64,000 bases of DNA. Source: Dryococelus australis (lineage: Eukaryota; Arthropoda; Insecta; Phasmatodea; Phasmatidae). Within the stretch, counting starts at the first letter, position 1; the number at the start of each line of letters is the position of its first letter. This document shows, one piece after another, positions 1-10,683 of this stretch. The DNA lies in assembly GCA_029891345.1 (NCBI GenBank), contig CM057009.1:305537166-305601165 (forward strand), in the 5' to 3' direction. Below the pieces are notes generated by a model that made no database searches, was not told the origin of the DNA, and saw only the letters and a program-made list of their open reading frames with translations. The position numbers and the translations under genes were made by a program.

Positions 1-1856
1 ATTAATTTATACAGACCATTCAAAGCAAACATACAGCCCATACCAGTGACATAATCAAATTCTTCTCATACCATCCATCATGCCGAATAACACAGGTAAA
101 AATACACTGAAAACCCATACCTATTACTATATCTCAGGCATGCCTTATCATAGCAGGACGCACCGACACAGACACATACTGTCCACACCATTTTACATAC
201 ACCAACAATCGCAAGACAGATATACTGAAAAAAACATATCACCTCACTTACCAACCATACAATCCATGTTGACCCGAGTGTACCAAGCAAAATTTATAGT
301 CCAGACCAAACCCGCTACACAAACATTCTTACCATCTGTCAAAACTACCATCACTTAACCTACTAAAGCCCAAGAATACCTAACCTATCAAAAGCCAGAA
401 AAAATCATTAATAAGTCAACATATCCTAACCAACCATAGTCCAGATAAAAATTATAATTATCCTAAGCACACTTCAAACGGAATGTGGCCAATCAACACT
501 TCGAATAACATTCTCCTTACACTTAAACATGAACAGTTGGATCAGGCAGAATTATACTTAAAATCAAATACAGCCGAAATAGAGTCAGACACCATCATGT
601 CTTCCCAAGCAACTATACATTCAAGGCCAACCCATATCACAATAAACCTTACCATCTGTTAACATAACATAATCGACTGATGCTGGCCACCTTTTCATGA
701 CATCACCTAAACATCATGTTGGACCCAGCTGACCTTGACCTTTGACCTTGACCTGGTGAAATATGACCTTGAACTCCCAAAACATTTTTAAAATGTCTAT
801 ACTATCAAAAAAATCCAAAAATTATCAACAAATTAAACAATTATTTTATTATTTATTTTTGCTATCACCACCAACATAACTGCCAACACCAACACAATCG
901 CAATCAGCACCACAATAAGCAACACCACCACAATCACCACCACCACCACCTCAAGTGATTGGCCAGCTGCAATCACATTGCAACTTGGTGATTGGGAAAG
1001 ATTTATGGAAAACAAGTCTGAAATAAATTTTTGATTTGTTAATATTTTTGCATTTTTTATTTTATAAAAGTTTTGGGGAAGTTCAAGGTCAAATAACGCC
1101 AGGACAAGGTCAAAGGTCATCCTGGGTGCAACATGATACTTGGATGACATCATAAATTACAAGGTGGTTGGTATTAGTCGATTATGTTATATTGACAGAT
1201 GGTAAGGATTATTGGGATATGGGCTGGTCTTGAATGTATAGTTGCTTGGGAAGACGTGATGGTGTCTGACTTTCTATTTTGGCTGTATCGGATTTTAAGT
1301 ATAATTCTGCCCTATCCAACTGTTCATATGTAAGTGTAAGGAGAATGTTATTCGAAGTGTTGATTGGCCGCATTCCGTTTGAAGTGTGCTTAGGATAATT
1401 ATAATGTTTATCTGGACTATGGTTGGTTAGGATATGTTAGGTTATTTCTGATTTTTTTCTGGCTTTTGATAGGTTAGGTATTTTTGGGCTTTAGTAGGTT
1501 AAGTGATGGTAGTTTTGACAAATGGTAAGAATGTTTGTGTAGCGGGTTTGATCTGGACTATAAATTTTGCTTGGTACACTCGGGTCAACATGGATTGTAT
1601 GGTTGGTAAGTGAGGTGATATGTTTTTTCCAGTATATCTGTCTTGCGATTTATGGTGTATGTAAAATGGTGTGGACAGTATGTGTCTGTGTCGGTGCGTC
1701 CTGCTATGATAAGGCATGCCTGAGATATAGTAATAGGTATGGGTTTTCAGTGTATTTTTACCTGTGTTATTCGGCATGGTGGATGGTATGAGAAGAAGTT
1801 GATTATGTCACTGGTATGGGCTGTATGCTTGCTTTGAGTGGTCTGTGTAAATTAAT
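1..1856. repeat. Long palindrome (foldback element), left end possibly cut by the window edge
   Basis: The first bases match the reverse complement of the bases ending at 1856, and the match runs inward with small differences through at least about 750 bases of each arm (for example 1-100 against 1757-1856, 664-760 against about 1095-1192). The middle, about 840-1000, is AT-rich and CCA-rich and forms the asymmetric loop. Each arm contains the same 92-codon open frame (80-358 plus, 1499-1777 minus); since it occurs only as part of the repeat and resembles nothing known, I do not treat it as a gene. Both arms carry clusters of TGACCT/AGGTCA hexamers near the loop. The right arm continues into unique DNA at 1857, while the left arm reaches position 1, so the element could extend upstream. 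Palindrome seen directly; class (foldback DNA transposon or inverted duplication) inferred. Confidence 0.85.
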
Positions 1857-2880
1857 GTTTGAGGTATGCTAGAGTTATAGTGGGTGGTTGGTAGATATAA
1901 GTGGTGTTGGTTAGTAGAACAAGTAAAATGAGTGTTAGGTTATGGGCTGGCCTAAACTGTGTAGTTGCTCATGTTATGATGGATATTGTACTTTGTGTAT
2001 TATTTGGTGCGGTTGAATTGAATTTTTTTTTGTTATAGAAGTTGGGCTGTTGGGATGGCCTGATATGACTTGGATTAAAATGGATGTTTGGTTGATATAT
2101 CTGATTAGTTTACATTTTGGTGGTGTCGACCAGTAGAGCAGAAAGTGAAAACAGTGAGTAAATTTTTGTTATGATCAGCGTGAGTAACAAAGTCCCTACA
2201 CATGAAATTTTCTATGACCCTACACAAAGGAAAAATTTTACAAATTTTGTACGAAGTGGGAATTTTTCTAAGTTCAATACAATGCTAAAATTTATTCTAA
2301 GTGTCGACACGAGCGTAGACTCCAGTTACCTGACACCGTACAGGTGCAGACATGCTAACATAGCTATGAGCTGACTTATGCTATCGAACAAAGTGCAGGT
2401 GCAAAAAAACTTGAAAGCACGCATTCATACAGTTACTTGATGCCATGTAGGTGCAGACCTTCTAACATTGTTATGTGTTGGCTTCATGGTTACCCAACAC
2501 CAATTAGGCGTGAAAACAACCTGGAAGAACACATGCCTGGTGACACAATGCAGGTGCATACCTGTGAAAATACTTACAAAGCACTTCCCATGCATATACT
2601 GACTCCAGTTAGCTGTCACCATGCAGGTGCAGACCTTATATCATTGCTCTTGCCATTGCTTTAAAACTTATCAAGGTCAGCTGCCCTTCCTGTCCATATA
2701 TGTGATGTCTCAATGCCTGCCTGCGATTGGCCAGCTGAAATCACGTGGCAACTCGATGATTGGCTATCCAAACAATGTATTAATGGTGTAATGCAATTGG
2801 TTTAAAGTCAATGTGATGTCATAGGGATTGTATATGTATATATTATAAGCTGTTGTGGGTTAGCTGAGAAGCTTAGTTCG
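1857..2880. repeat. Repeat-rich non-coding stretch with three degenerate repeat units
   Basis: No gene is seen. Three related units containing a CAGGTGCAGAC-like core lie near 2320-2370, 2430-2475 and 2601-2650. A roughly 39-bp block at 2725-2763 closely matches the palindrome loop at 957-995 in the same orientation (both begin GATTGGCCAGCTG), which ties this stretch to the foldback family. Confidence 0.5.
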
Positions 2881-3119
2881 GCAATGGCTGCTGTGAATGT
2901 TGGGTCGTCTCAGCTATCTTCTATAGTTGACACCGTATTCAGTATCTATAATGTCTTCGGACAATCCAGAGCTAATGGCATCAAATGCAGTGCCATCGAC
3001 TTCTTCGTGTGTGGTTTCAGCAGTGCCATAGACTCCTACTTCAGGTGTTACACCGACAGCTACATCAACCTCTTTGGGTGGGTCACCTATAGCAACTCCA
3101 ATGGAATCGCGACCCGAGG

Positions 3120-3886
3120 CAACATTGTCGAGACTTCGATGCATGTACTGTGATGAAGCCTTTGAAATAGCAGCAATGTTAGATGACCTGAAAAGCATAA
3201 CTGTAAGCTGAACTTGCTCCTCATGACAGACAAATGTGAGAAAGGATTTCATCTCTTTGCTCGTAGTGATACTCTATGCAGACATTCGAAAATATGTAAA
3301 ATACTTATTCCACTGGCAGCAAAACGTAACGATCTACTGTCGCCACCACAACCCTGTGATGGACTTACAAGTATTGCTGTGTGCAATGATGAAGTTAACA
3401 TGTCACTGCTACCTCTGTACAGTAAGTGATGGTGCAATGGTGCTACCATCGGTAAGTGAGGGTGTGCATGAGAACAGTAAGGACAATTCGCTGTCGATAT
3501 CGTTTCGATCGTGTTGCTACTGTGTAAAGATCTTTAGTAAAACCTATCATGCACATAGGCGTGACAGGATGGGCTGATTTGACTCTTAGCTGTCACAAGT
3601 GTGTTCATAAATTCAGGAGGTATGATGTAAAAGGTGTTCCAGACAACATGCGACGTGAAATACAAACCATCAGGCAAAACTATGTTATGAGTTGTATGGC
3701 AACCATGCCAAACAGTACAAATCTCATGCTCGAAAACCTGTCTATGTTCTAGGCAAAATTAATTCCAATGGATTCTTTCTGAAGGAATCTGCATTCGGGC
3801 GCATTCTGAAATATTATGTTGCTCCGAATCTGCCAGCTTCGTCGAAAGATGTTTTCTCGTTCCTGTCAAGTATGAAACAAAATTAA
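3120..3886 (+). pseudogene. Decayed zinc-finger-like reading frame, unidentified
   Basis: Several overlapping short frames on the plus strand hold zinc-finger-like pieces: RCMYCDEAF, DKCEKGF followed by LCRHSKIC, CCYCVKIF followed by YHAHRR, and LSCHKCVHKF. Each has the C-x2-C-x3-F or F-x5-L-x2-H pattern of classical fingers, but the frame changes repeatedly and stops intervene. A last frame ends with a TAA near 3885. This could be a dead zinc-finger gene or part of an unrecognised transposon. I do not recognise a family. The finger resemblance is seen; coding origin is inferred. Confidence 0.35.
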
Positions 3887-4904
3887 ATAAACCAACTTAC
3901 ACAAGAGATTGAAAAACAAGGGCCTCTGAAATATTATATATGGCTGGAATGTATTTACATAAAACCATGGTCTCTTCACCATCATAGGCGTGAGTAAAAC
4001 TGTTAGCGGAAGTAAATTGTGCAGTGCGGAGTTTGTTTAACTCTTGTGTGAGTTTGAAATTGCATTTTGTAGGAAGTCGGAACAGGTACTGACATTGTGT
4101 GTCGCGGTGGTTTTAAAGTAATTTCAGACTTAAGTGTATTTATTTTATAGAATTGTTTTATCACGGAGCTTGCAGTTGTATTAGTTGAGTAGAGATAGAA
4201 AGAGAACTAATGTAGCAGTTGTAAAAGCTACATTAAGGCCGCATAACGAAAGTCAGGGTCGCGGTAGGAACTTGCGAAAGCAGCGCAACGTAGGAGTTTC
4301 ACCTTGCACTCATTGTTTGTAACTATAGTAGCAGTAGTAGTTGAATATTAGTTGCTTACCATAGTATAGTGCATGTCCGATGGAACCACTGGGCGGGAAC
4401 GTTGGAACTGCTTGTAGTTTTTCTAGGCATAGCAATTAGTTACGTAGTGTGATTGTAGAATAGCACAGTGGTGTGTGCAGGTGGAGGCCAGCTAGGCGAC
4501 AGCGGTTTATGGCAGGGAAGTTGTACACAACAATTTAGCCATACACAGTTTACCCACACAATGACCGTAGTGTGTATATGGACACGGGAGTAAATCAGTG
4601 TCAGTCAAGAAGTTTATGAAAAAGACATTAATAGACACATCTGAGCTCGAGGTGTTCATTAGACAGTGGCAAGCAGGAGCGAGCATTTCAGGGCCATGAG
4701 CAACAGCCGCAGACCAGAGCATTGGGTCAGAATTCTCTTTTAATAATAGTACAAAGAACACATTAGTAGATCAGAAGGAGAGTGAGCTACTGCTCGACAC
4801 GGAGGAGTAACTAAAGCCTAAGTAGCATAACAGCGGCAGCAGCTGACGAGCATCAGTACGAAGTACCTGCTATAGTGCATAAGGAACGAGGACAGGCGAC
4901 CGTA
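3887..4904 (+). other. Presumed 5' leader of the gypsy-type element; no LTR recognised
   Basis: No open frame of note lies here. By position it should hold the 5' LTR, primer-binding site and leader of the retroelement whose gag starts at 4905. I found no copy of the LTR-like unit seen at 12966-13788, so the 5' LTR is either missing, too diverged to see, or that LTR belongs to another element. The 22-bp segment starting TGTAGC near 4211 and ending GCTACA is a small inverted repeat. Confidence 0.3.
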
Positions 4905-5937
4905 ATGGAAAACATTCATATAGTAGTTAATCAAACAGAGAAGCTGCCGACATTCTGCTCTGAAACCACAGAAAAGGTCACAGACTTTTTGGAACAGTTT
5001 CATGTTGTAAGTGAAGTGAATGGCTGGGGCAATAAGGAAAAATGTCGCCATATTAAAATCCATGTCAAGGGAGCAACGGGTATGCTATAGAGAAATTGGT
5101 ACAAAGTCGCGATCTAGAGCTTACGTGGAAGGATGTCGAGGACAAACTCTGTAACATGTTCACCCCTACAGCATAAATAGAAAAGTACAAGCAGCTTCTA
5201 TATACAAATAGGCAACAGCTATGCAAAAGTTACAGCAGAAAGTATAAACCCTCCAATATTATAGATGCAACTATAATACGTATGTGAGTGATGCGGAATT
5301 CATTAGTATAATATGAAAGTCATTGCTTCCGCCCATTACCGATAAACTTATAGGTCTTGACAAAAAAAATACGATCGAACATATTGTACGGAACTTGATA
5401 CGAGTGCAATTAGGGCATAATTGCTATAATGAGGCGGTAGTGCACGTTCTGGGCAATGTGGAATCGGAGAGGGTACAGACGGAAATGACCAAACTTAAGG
5501 AGAAGATAGGTAAACTAACTAACCAGAAACAGCAATCGCAGGATGCATCACGACAAGAACAAACACAACATAGATACGCGTTCAGAAGTCGTGGGTGGCA
5601 GCAAAATAATCGACGAGGGTACCAACCAAGGTATTACAGTCAAAATTACTGCATGAACATATTTGGGTGGCAACAGAGGCATCAAAATGAGCCACAGCCT
5701 ATTGTAATAGTGAAGGAGTGTTCAGGGATGGCACAGAAATGTAATTTTCCCCAGCAACGAAGTGATCTACGTAATTATGGCAATTTAGGCAACAGCAGCA
5801 CACAAAACACATGTGCAGCATTTTCCAATCACATGATCATCAGCACGGATACAATAACCAACATAGCATATGTCGGGGTAGCAACACGTACGTTCGTGGA
5901 GGCGGATGGCCCCACCAGCAGTCAAAAAACTAAATAA
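4905..5937 (+). pseudogene. gag: Gypsy-type retroelement gag, frame-broken
   Basis: The start is the ATG at 4905. The first frame (4905-5090) reads like the N-terminal half of an insect Ty3/gypsy-type Gag, with VTDFLEQFHVVSEVNGWG and then HIKIHVKGATGML, before a stop. Matching sequence continues in other frames and returns as a long frame at 5323-5937 with a coiled, charged stretch and a tail rich in Q, R, N, Y and G, typical of the basic nucleic-acid-binding end of Gag. No clear CCHC zinc knuckle is seen. Gag assembles the particle and packages the RNA. At least two frame breaks make it non-functional. Family call rests on overall pattern and on the pol genes downstream. Confidence 0.65.
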
Positions 5938-6629
5938 CGAGGGGGTTAGTACCATTTCCCCTTTCGACAAATAAGAATGGGTACGAAAAGCCTGTACAAC
6001 ATTTTCCCACAAAGTCGCGCCGAGATGGACATATGCAAGTATAGCGAAATTCAGTGCTCAGAGTCAGGGCGTTGTCCGTAGCAGCCCTGCACAGTTAGTA
6101 CCATCACCAGAAAAACCTGCCAAAACGTGTTGCCATGTAGAACACAGCAAGTCGGCAATAAAGTTCGGCAACCACAACGAATATCAACCCAATGTAGAGA
6201 ACAATGGGGCGACACAGCAGCCGGCGGTCACTGACTCGCCTATGAGAACATATCGCAGAGTAAGGGGGAATGCCAGGAGCAAAAACACAGCGAAGGTATG
6301 CAGGCAATAATTGCGTGTGCTTTGTGCTTGTATAGCGGGCATAAAGCACGATACTGCACACTTTTCTTCAACAAGAGATTTGAATTTAACACTGACATAG
6401 CAGCGCGATTCATGCGGTACAAACAAAGTTTGAGGTGCGAACAGTTATAGTGCACATCAGTGGGAATAACGAAGCAGTTATTGACGCAGCAGTCAATCCC
6501 CCATCTCGGAACATCACGTTGGCTGTGATGAGCTTGCACATGCACTGCGGCGACTGAGCCAACAGACTTCACGACGCCGGCGAAAGCGCACCAAATAATA
6601 CGAGTGTCAGCAGATTTCTATTTGTACAG

Positions 6630-6967
6630 CGACACCACACATACAAGTAAAGATATGCGGTAGGCCATTTAGCGAGCTAATAGATACAAAGTGTTCGCGA
6701 AGTTGCATGGCATCCACAGTAATCTCAAAACAGAAACTCGAACCCATTCAGGAAAAATTAATGCTCGTAGGTGTGACGGACGAATTAGCAGCACCTCAGT
6801 TTAGGACACACATAAATTTGAGCACTGTAGGACACACACATAAGCAGGAATTTTTAGTCATACATAATCTTAAGATGGATGTTATTCTAGGTGTGGATTT
6901 CTTAAGACAGTATGATGTGATACGATTTTTAAAACACAATATATTGTTCATCAATGGTTATAATTGA
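6630..6967 (+). pseudogene. Retropepsin-type aspartic protease of the gypsy-type element
   Basis: The frame around 6630-6967 has the fold landmarks of a retroviral-type protease: a catalytic region reading SELIDT, a central beta-rich part, and near the end the hydrophobic motif VILGVDFLRQYDV (the ILG-D-L signature of retropepsins). The active-site triplet expected as D-[ST]-G reads D-T-K, so the conserved Gly is lost. The enzyme would cut Gag-Pol. The region between gag and this frame (5938-6630) keeps no readable frame. Inactive remnant. Confidence 0.65.
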
Positions 6968-7144
6968 AATAAGATCGTTCAGGTTCCGATCTATTCGTCG
7001 GTAGTAGATAACAACAATGTGGGAACGATAGAGTATTGCATAAATAAAATAGAATCAATAGTGTGATGATAGACAAAGCGAACCTCTTACTCAGACAAAC
7101 AGCAGCTTAGAGAAGCAACAGAAGCAAGCGATAGAATAGGTGAT

Positions 7145-7736
7145 AGAGAAATTTAAGAACTGTTTTGCGAATTCCATTATGGAATTAACAGAAGCTAAGA
7201 ACTATTGTATCAAGCTGGAATTGACCTCCGATAAGCCAATCGCAAAGTGACCAAATCGAATAAATCCTATGGTTAGAAATGAGTTGTTGCATCAAGTCCG
7301 AGACATGGAGAAATCAGGAATTATTGAGAGATCTTCATCCCCATATTCCGCACCAAGTCTTGTTATCAGAAAAAAACCGGAGATTTCAGATTTATTACGG
7401 ACTTCCGTAAGCTGAACCAGCATGTTAAGTGCATTCAGTATCCGTTGCGGCACACGGAGGACAAATTGAAAATTCTGCAAAATTCTAAAAAAAATAACAA
7501 GTTTAGAGCTCTTTCCTGGGTTTTATTCAATTTGGTGTGTAAAGAAGATAGACACCAACTCGTGTTTTCAATTGATGGAGTTGGACTATTTTTCTACCGA
7601 TGTCTCCCAATGGGCCAAAGTTGCTCCCCACAACACTTCCAACAGTTCATGGATAGGTTCGCGTAATTCGGGAATGGCACCACCTAGTAATGTAAAACAT
7701 TTTCTCATGTTCTTAGGATTAACATCGTATTAACGG

Positions 7737-7740
<4 letters not shown>
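7145..7740 (+). pseudogene. pol: Reverse transcriptase, truncated before the YxDD motif
   Basis: Successive frames give RT fingers and palm motifs: ELLHQVRDMEKSGIIERSSS, SAPSLVIRKK, ITDFRKLNQHV, then FSIDGVGLFFYRCLPMGQ and SPQHFQQFMDR, characteristic of Ty3/gypsy RT. The next recognisable piece, HFLMFLGLTSY near 7690-7730, normally lies about 100 residues further on, beyond the catalytic YxDD box, so that box has been deleted. A TA microsatellite interrupts the gene directly afterwards. RT would copy the element RNA into DNA; this copy cannot. Confidence 0.75.

Positions 7741-7811
<71 letters not shown>
7739..7811. repeat. (TA)n microsatellite
   Basis: About 73 bp of uninterrupted TA dinucleotides, expanded inside the RT/RNase H part of the gypsy-type element. 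Confidence 0.98.
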
Positions 7812-7814
<3 letters not shown>

Positions 7815-8110
7815 TAGATGCGGCCCTTTTACAAGAAGGCCCAAAAGGCAGATCATGCTATATAAACACGTATGCTTCCAAAAAATTATCTAGTCCAGAA
7901 TCACGCTGAAGCACTACCGAGAACGAGCTTGGCGCAATCAAGTTCTTTTGCATTTATTTCAGGCAATATTTATATGGGCGTCATTTTATTGTTGAGACTG
8001 ACAATACTAGCCTTTGGTACCTGCACACAATACCAGATCATAATTTAAGAATACAGAAGATGGTCATTGCACTGACCGAGTATAATTCGAGCCACGAATT
8101 GTAAAAGGGA
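7812..8110 (+). pseudogene. pol: RNase H domain of the gypsy-type pol
   Basis: Directly after the TA run the frame reads LDAALLQEG, then YASKKLSSPE, TENELGAIKFF and FIVETDNTSLWYLH. These are the standard Ty3/gypsy RNase H blocks, including the Glu of TENELGA and the Asp of ETDNTSL that bind metal. The opening block lacks its usual TDAS start because of the repeat expansion. Stops are present. RNase H removes the RNA strand during reverse transcription. Confidence 0.7.
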
Positions 8111-9785
8111 AACTAAATACAGTTGCAGATGCGCTCAGTTGGCTTCCCACACAGTCAGATTAACACACAAGTCGTACATGTAAATGGGAAATGTTATAAA
8201 GTGAAACAGAAATTATTAACTTGTAATTCATTGTTTAAGGCACTCATGGAAACAAAAGAGAAATCAGTTCTTAGTAAGACAATTTTGAACAGTGAATACA
8301 TTCCAGCCTATGCGATAGTAAAGATAATTTCTCAGAAATTTCAGGTTAATGTATAATAATCTTGCAAGATCAGTCTAAAAGTGTACTTGTAACATGTATA
8401 GATCCTTTACTTCATTGTCAAATAATTGCAGTTCAGGACAGGAATCAAGTGTGCTATTTGCCAGTATTCACGCATGAGCAGGAATACATTAAAATTGATG
8501 ATGACCATAAACTTAATTTATTTCCTATAGAAAAGCCCACATCTCCATTTTTAGACGAGTACAAGAATGACCTGCACATTTCTAAATTAAAGGCAGCACT
8601 TATAGTTCCAGATAGGGCAGACAATAAATACAGAAAACTCGCAAGGTGTTATGGAATTATTGGAAACAGGGAGATTTTCTCAAGGTAAATACGCCTGTCG
8701 GAGAAAGGAAACTGACATTAACTCCAAGATTTTATGTCAATGAGATAATTACAGCTCACAACGATGCTATCCTAGGGGGAGGTCATTCTGGACTATTTAA
8801 AACTTTGCAAAAATAAAGCAGACCTATTATCATGACACCATGTACTACGATGTGAAAACTTACATAAGAAATTGCCAGATATTTAAAAAAATTAAAGTGC
8901 CCAATTCTCTGCTTCTTGGCGAACTGACACCAATTTCTCCACCACCCATTCAAAGGGCATGGGTTTTAGATGCCAAAGGACCACTTCCTGTCACACAACA
9001 AGGCAATAAATACATATTGGTCATGCCGGAATTTTTTAGTCGTTACACCGTTGCTGCGGCAGTAAAAAGTATTGATGCATAAACTTGCGCAGCTTTTATC
9101 AAGGATGCCATTTTGAAGTATGGTTGCCCTCAGCAGATCTTAACAGACCGAGAAACATATTATAACAATGAGCTAGTTGAGGAATTTTTTTAAAAGTCTG
9201 AAATTTACCAAACTCCAAACTACTTCCTATAATCCTGCTTTTAATGGGCTGGTTGAAAGCCAGAACAATATAGTATCAACCCAGCTTACTGATATAGCTC
9301 AGCAAGACCCGCATAGTTGGGACTATTATTTACCCTTCATAATATTCAACCACAATACTTCAGTCAATGTCAGCACAAAGTTTATTCTGTTTTATCTGAT
9401 GCATGATGTAGAGGCAACACAACTAACACATGTTGTAGCGTATAAGTATTCGGAGCGAAGCTAAAATTGGTGTGACTAATTACGTAAAGACAGGGAGCAA
9501 GTGTAGCTGAATCTTGTTGCGGCACAAAAATAGAAGAAAATGCAATTTGACAAACGACACAGAGCAAACACGATCAAGATAGGTGACTATGTTTGGGTTA
9601 AGAACCAACCGTGTGCTAAAGCGCTTAATTTTAAATACAAGGGTCCATACAGAGTACTAGACATGGTAGGCCCTTCCAAGGTAAAATTACAAATGAAAAA
9701 AATAGGCGACCCAAAATATGATAAAGTAAATATGCGTAATATTAAATTTGCTCATGTGCAATCCAAACAAGTATACATAATCTAA
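8111..9785 (+). pseudogene. pol: Integrase of the gypsy-type element, frame-broken
   Basis: Frames at 8123-8356 and 8362-8688 form the linker. A zinc-binding region follows (GGGHSGLFKTL and then RNCQIFKKIK, where the second Cys of the C-x2-C pair is Phe). The core has the first catalytic Asp in WVLDAKGPLP, the second in ILTDRETYYNN and the Glu in NGLVESQNN, so the DDE triad is visible although spread over frames. The last frame (9540-9785) is an intact C-terminal domain with the GPY/F motif (YKGPYRVLD). Integrase inserts the cDNA. TAA and frame changes make it inactive. Confidence 0.75.
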
Positions 9786-10129
9786 TTGTAGTAATTGCAT
9801 GGTCTTAACAGCGTGTGTTAGTCTGATGTGAATAACTTTTGTTACAGTGTGTATGAGTGCATGTTTTTGTGGAGAGCGAACAGTGTGACACAGCCCACTG
9901 CGCTGCTGGAGGCAGACTGCCGCCGAGGAGTGAAGCGAGCTTTCACTGCCTACACTCTGTGTCTAGGGTGCAGGGTACGTGATAGATGGTGCTACTTGTC
10001 GACAAGGGTGGCGAAATGCCGCAGCGCCATGCTGTAGTGTAGAGAGTGGTGTACTTCGAAACTTCCAGCGTATCGTCACAAGCGGACTGTGCGCTCAGGT
10101 GGCATCATGTAGCCCAGTTCCCCACAGTC

Positions 10130-10683
10130 GGCAAGACAGGTGCTGCTGTTGTAATTTTTGTAATGTGTTCTATAATTTCCGTAACTTCAGTGTCAACAGG
10201 ATTTAGAAACCACGCTGGCATCTATTGGGTGCCAGCAGATGTGGAATTCCTATATGAGGAAACCATTCCGTTATACTATTCACTCACCATACAAGCCCCA
10301 ACTACACCCACATCTTTGGACATGTGGTTACATGGGGAATGCAGAAATGATACTTCTAGCAAGTAACCATACACTGGATGAAAGAGCGTTATTTTGCTCT
10401 AGAGCAATTGTCTATGGCGAATGGGATCCATTGCCATAATGTTATCACAGCTCTTGACGAGCATTGGAAAATCAAACACACTACTTTACCCACAATTACT
10501 AAGTTTGAAGCTACTACATTCCGATGCCAATAGGCACCTAGTCCAGTGTTTTATTTCCTTGGACAGGACAAATACAATTACATATTCAGTGGATGCATAA
10601 TTTTGTTATTATTGGTAGTTGTGGTAATTTATGTCAAAATGTTAAAAATGTTCCAATTAATACAAGTGGTTCGTAACAAATAA
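10130..10683 (+). pseudogene. Env-like third ORF, internally shortened
   Basis: Downstream of integrase a frame shows a secretion-signal-like hydrophobic segment (VVIFVMCSIISVTSVSTG) followed by an ectodomain-like part (GIYWVPADVEFLYEE, then WLHGECRNDTSS with an N-glycosylation site). After frame changes near 10380-10450 another frame has VITALDEHWKIKHTT and finally a membrane anchor (CIILLLLVVVVIYVK) with a short basic tail ending at the TAA at 10681-10683. Signal, ectodomain and C-terminal anchor in the position after pol fit an envelope glycoprotein of an env-bearing LTR element. It is much shorter than usual, so the middle is probably deleted. Similarity to a named env family was not tested. 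Confidence 0.5.

Noticed and set aside
80..1791. Identical 92-codon open frames in both arms of the palindrome as a duplicated gene
   Set aside because: They mirror each other only because the DNA is palindromic; no domain, start context or codon pattern supports coding.
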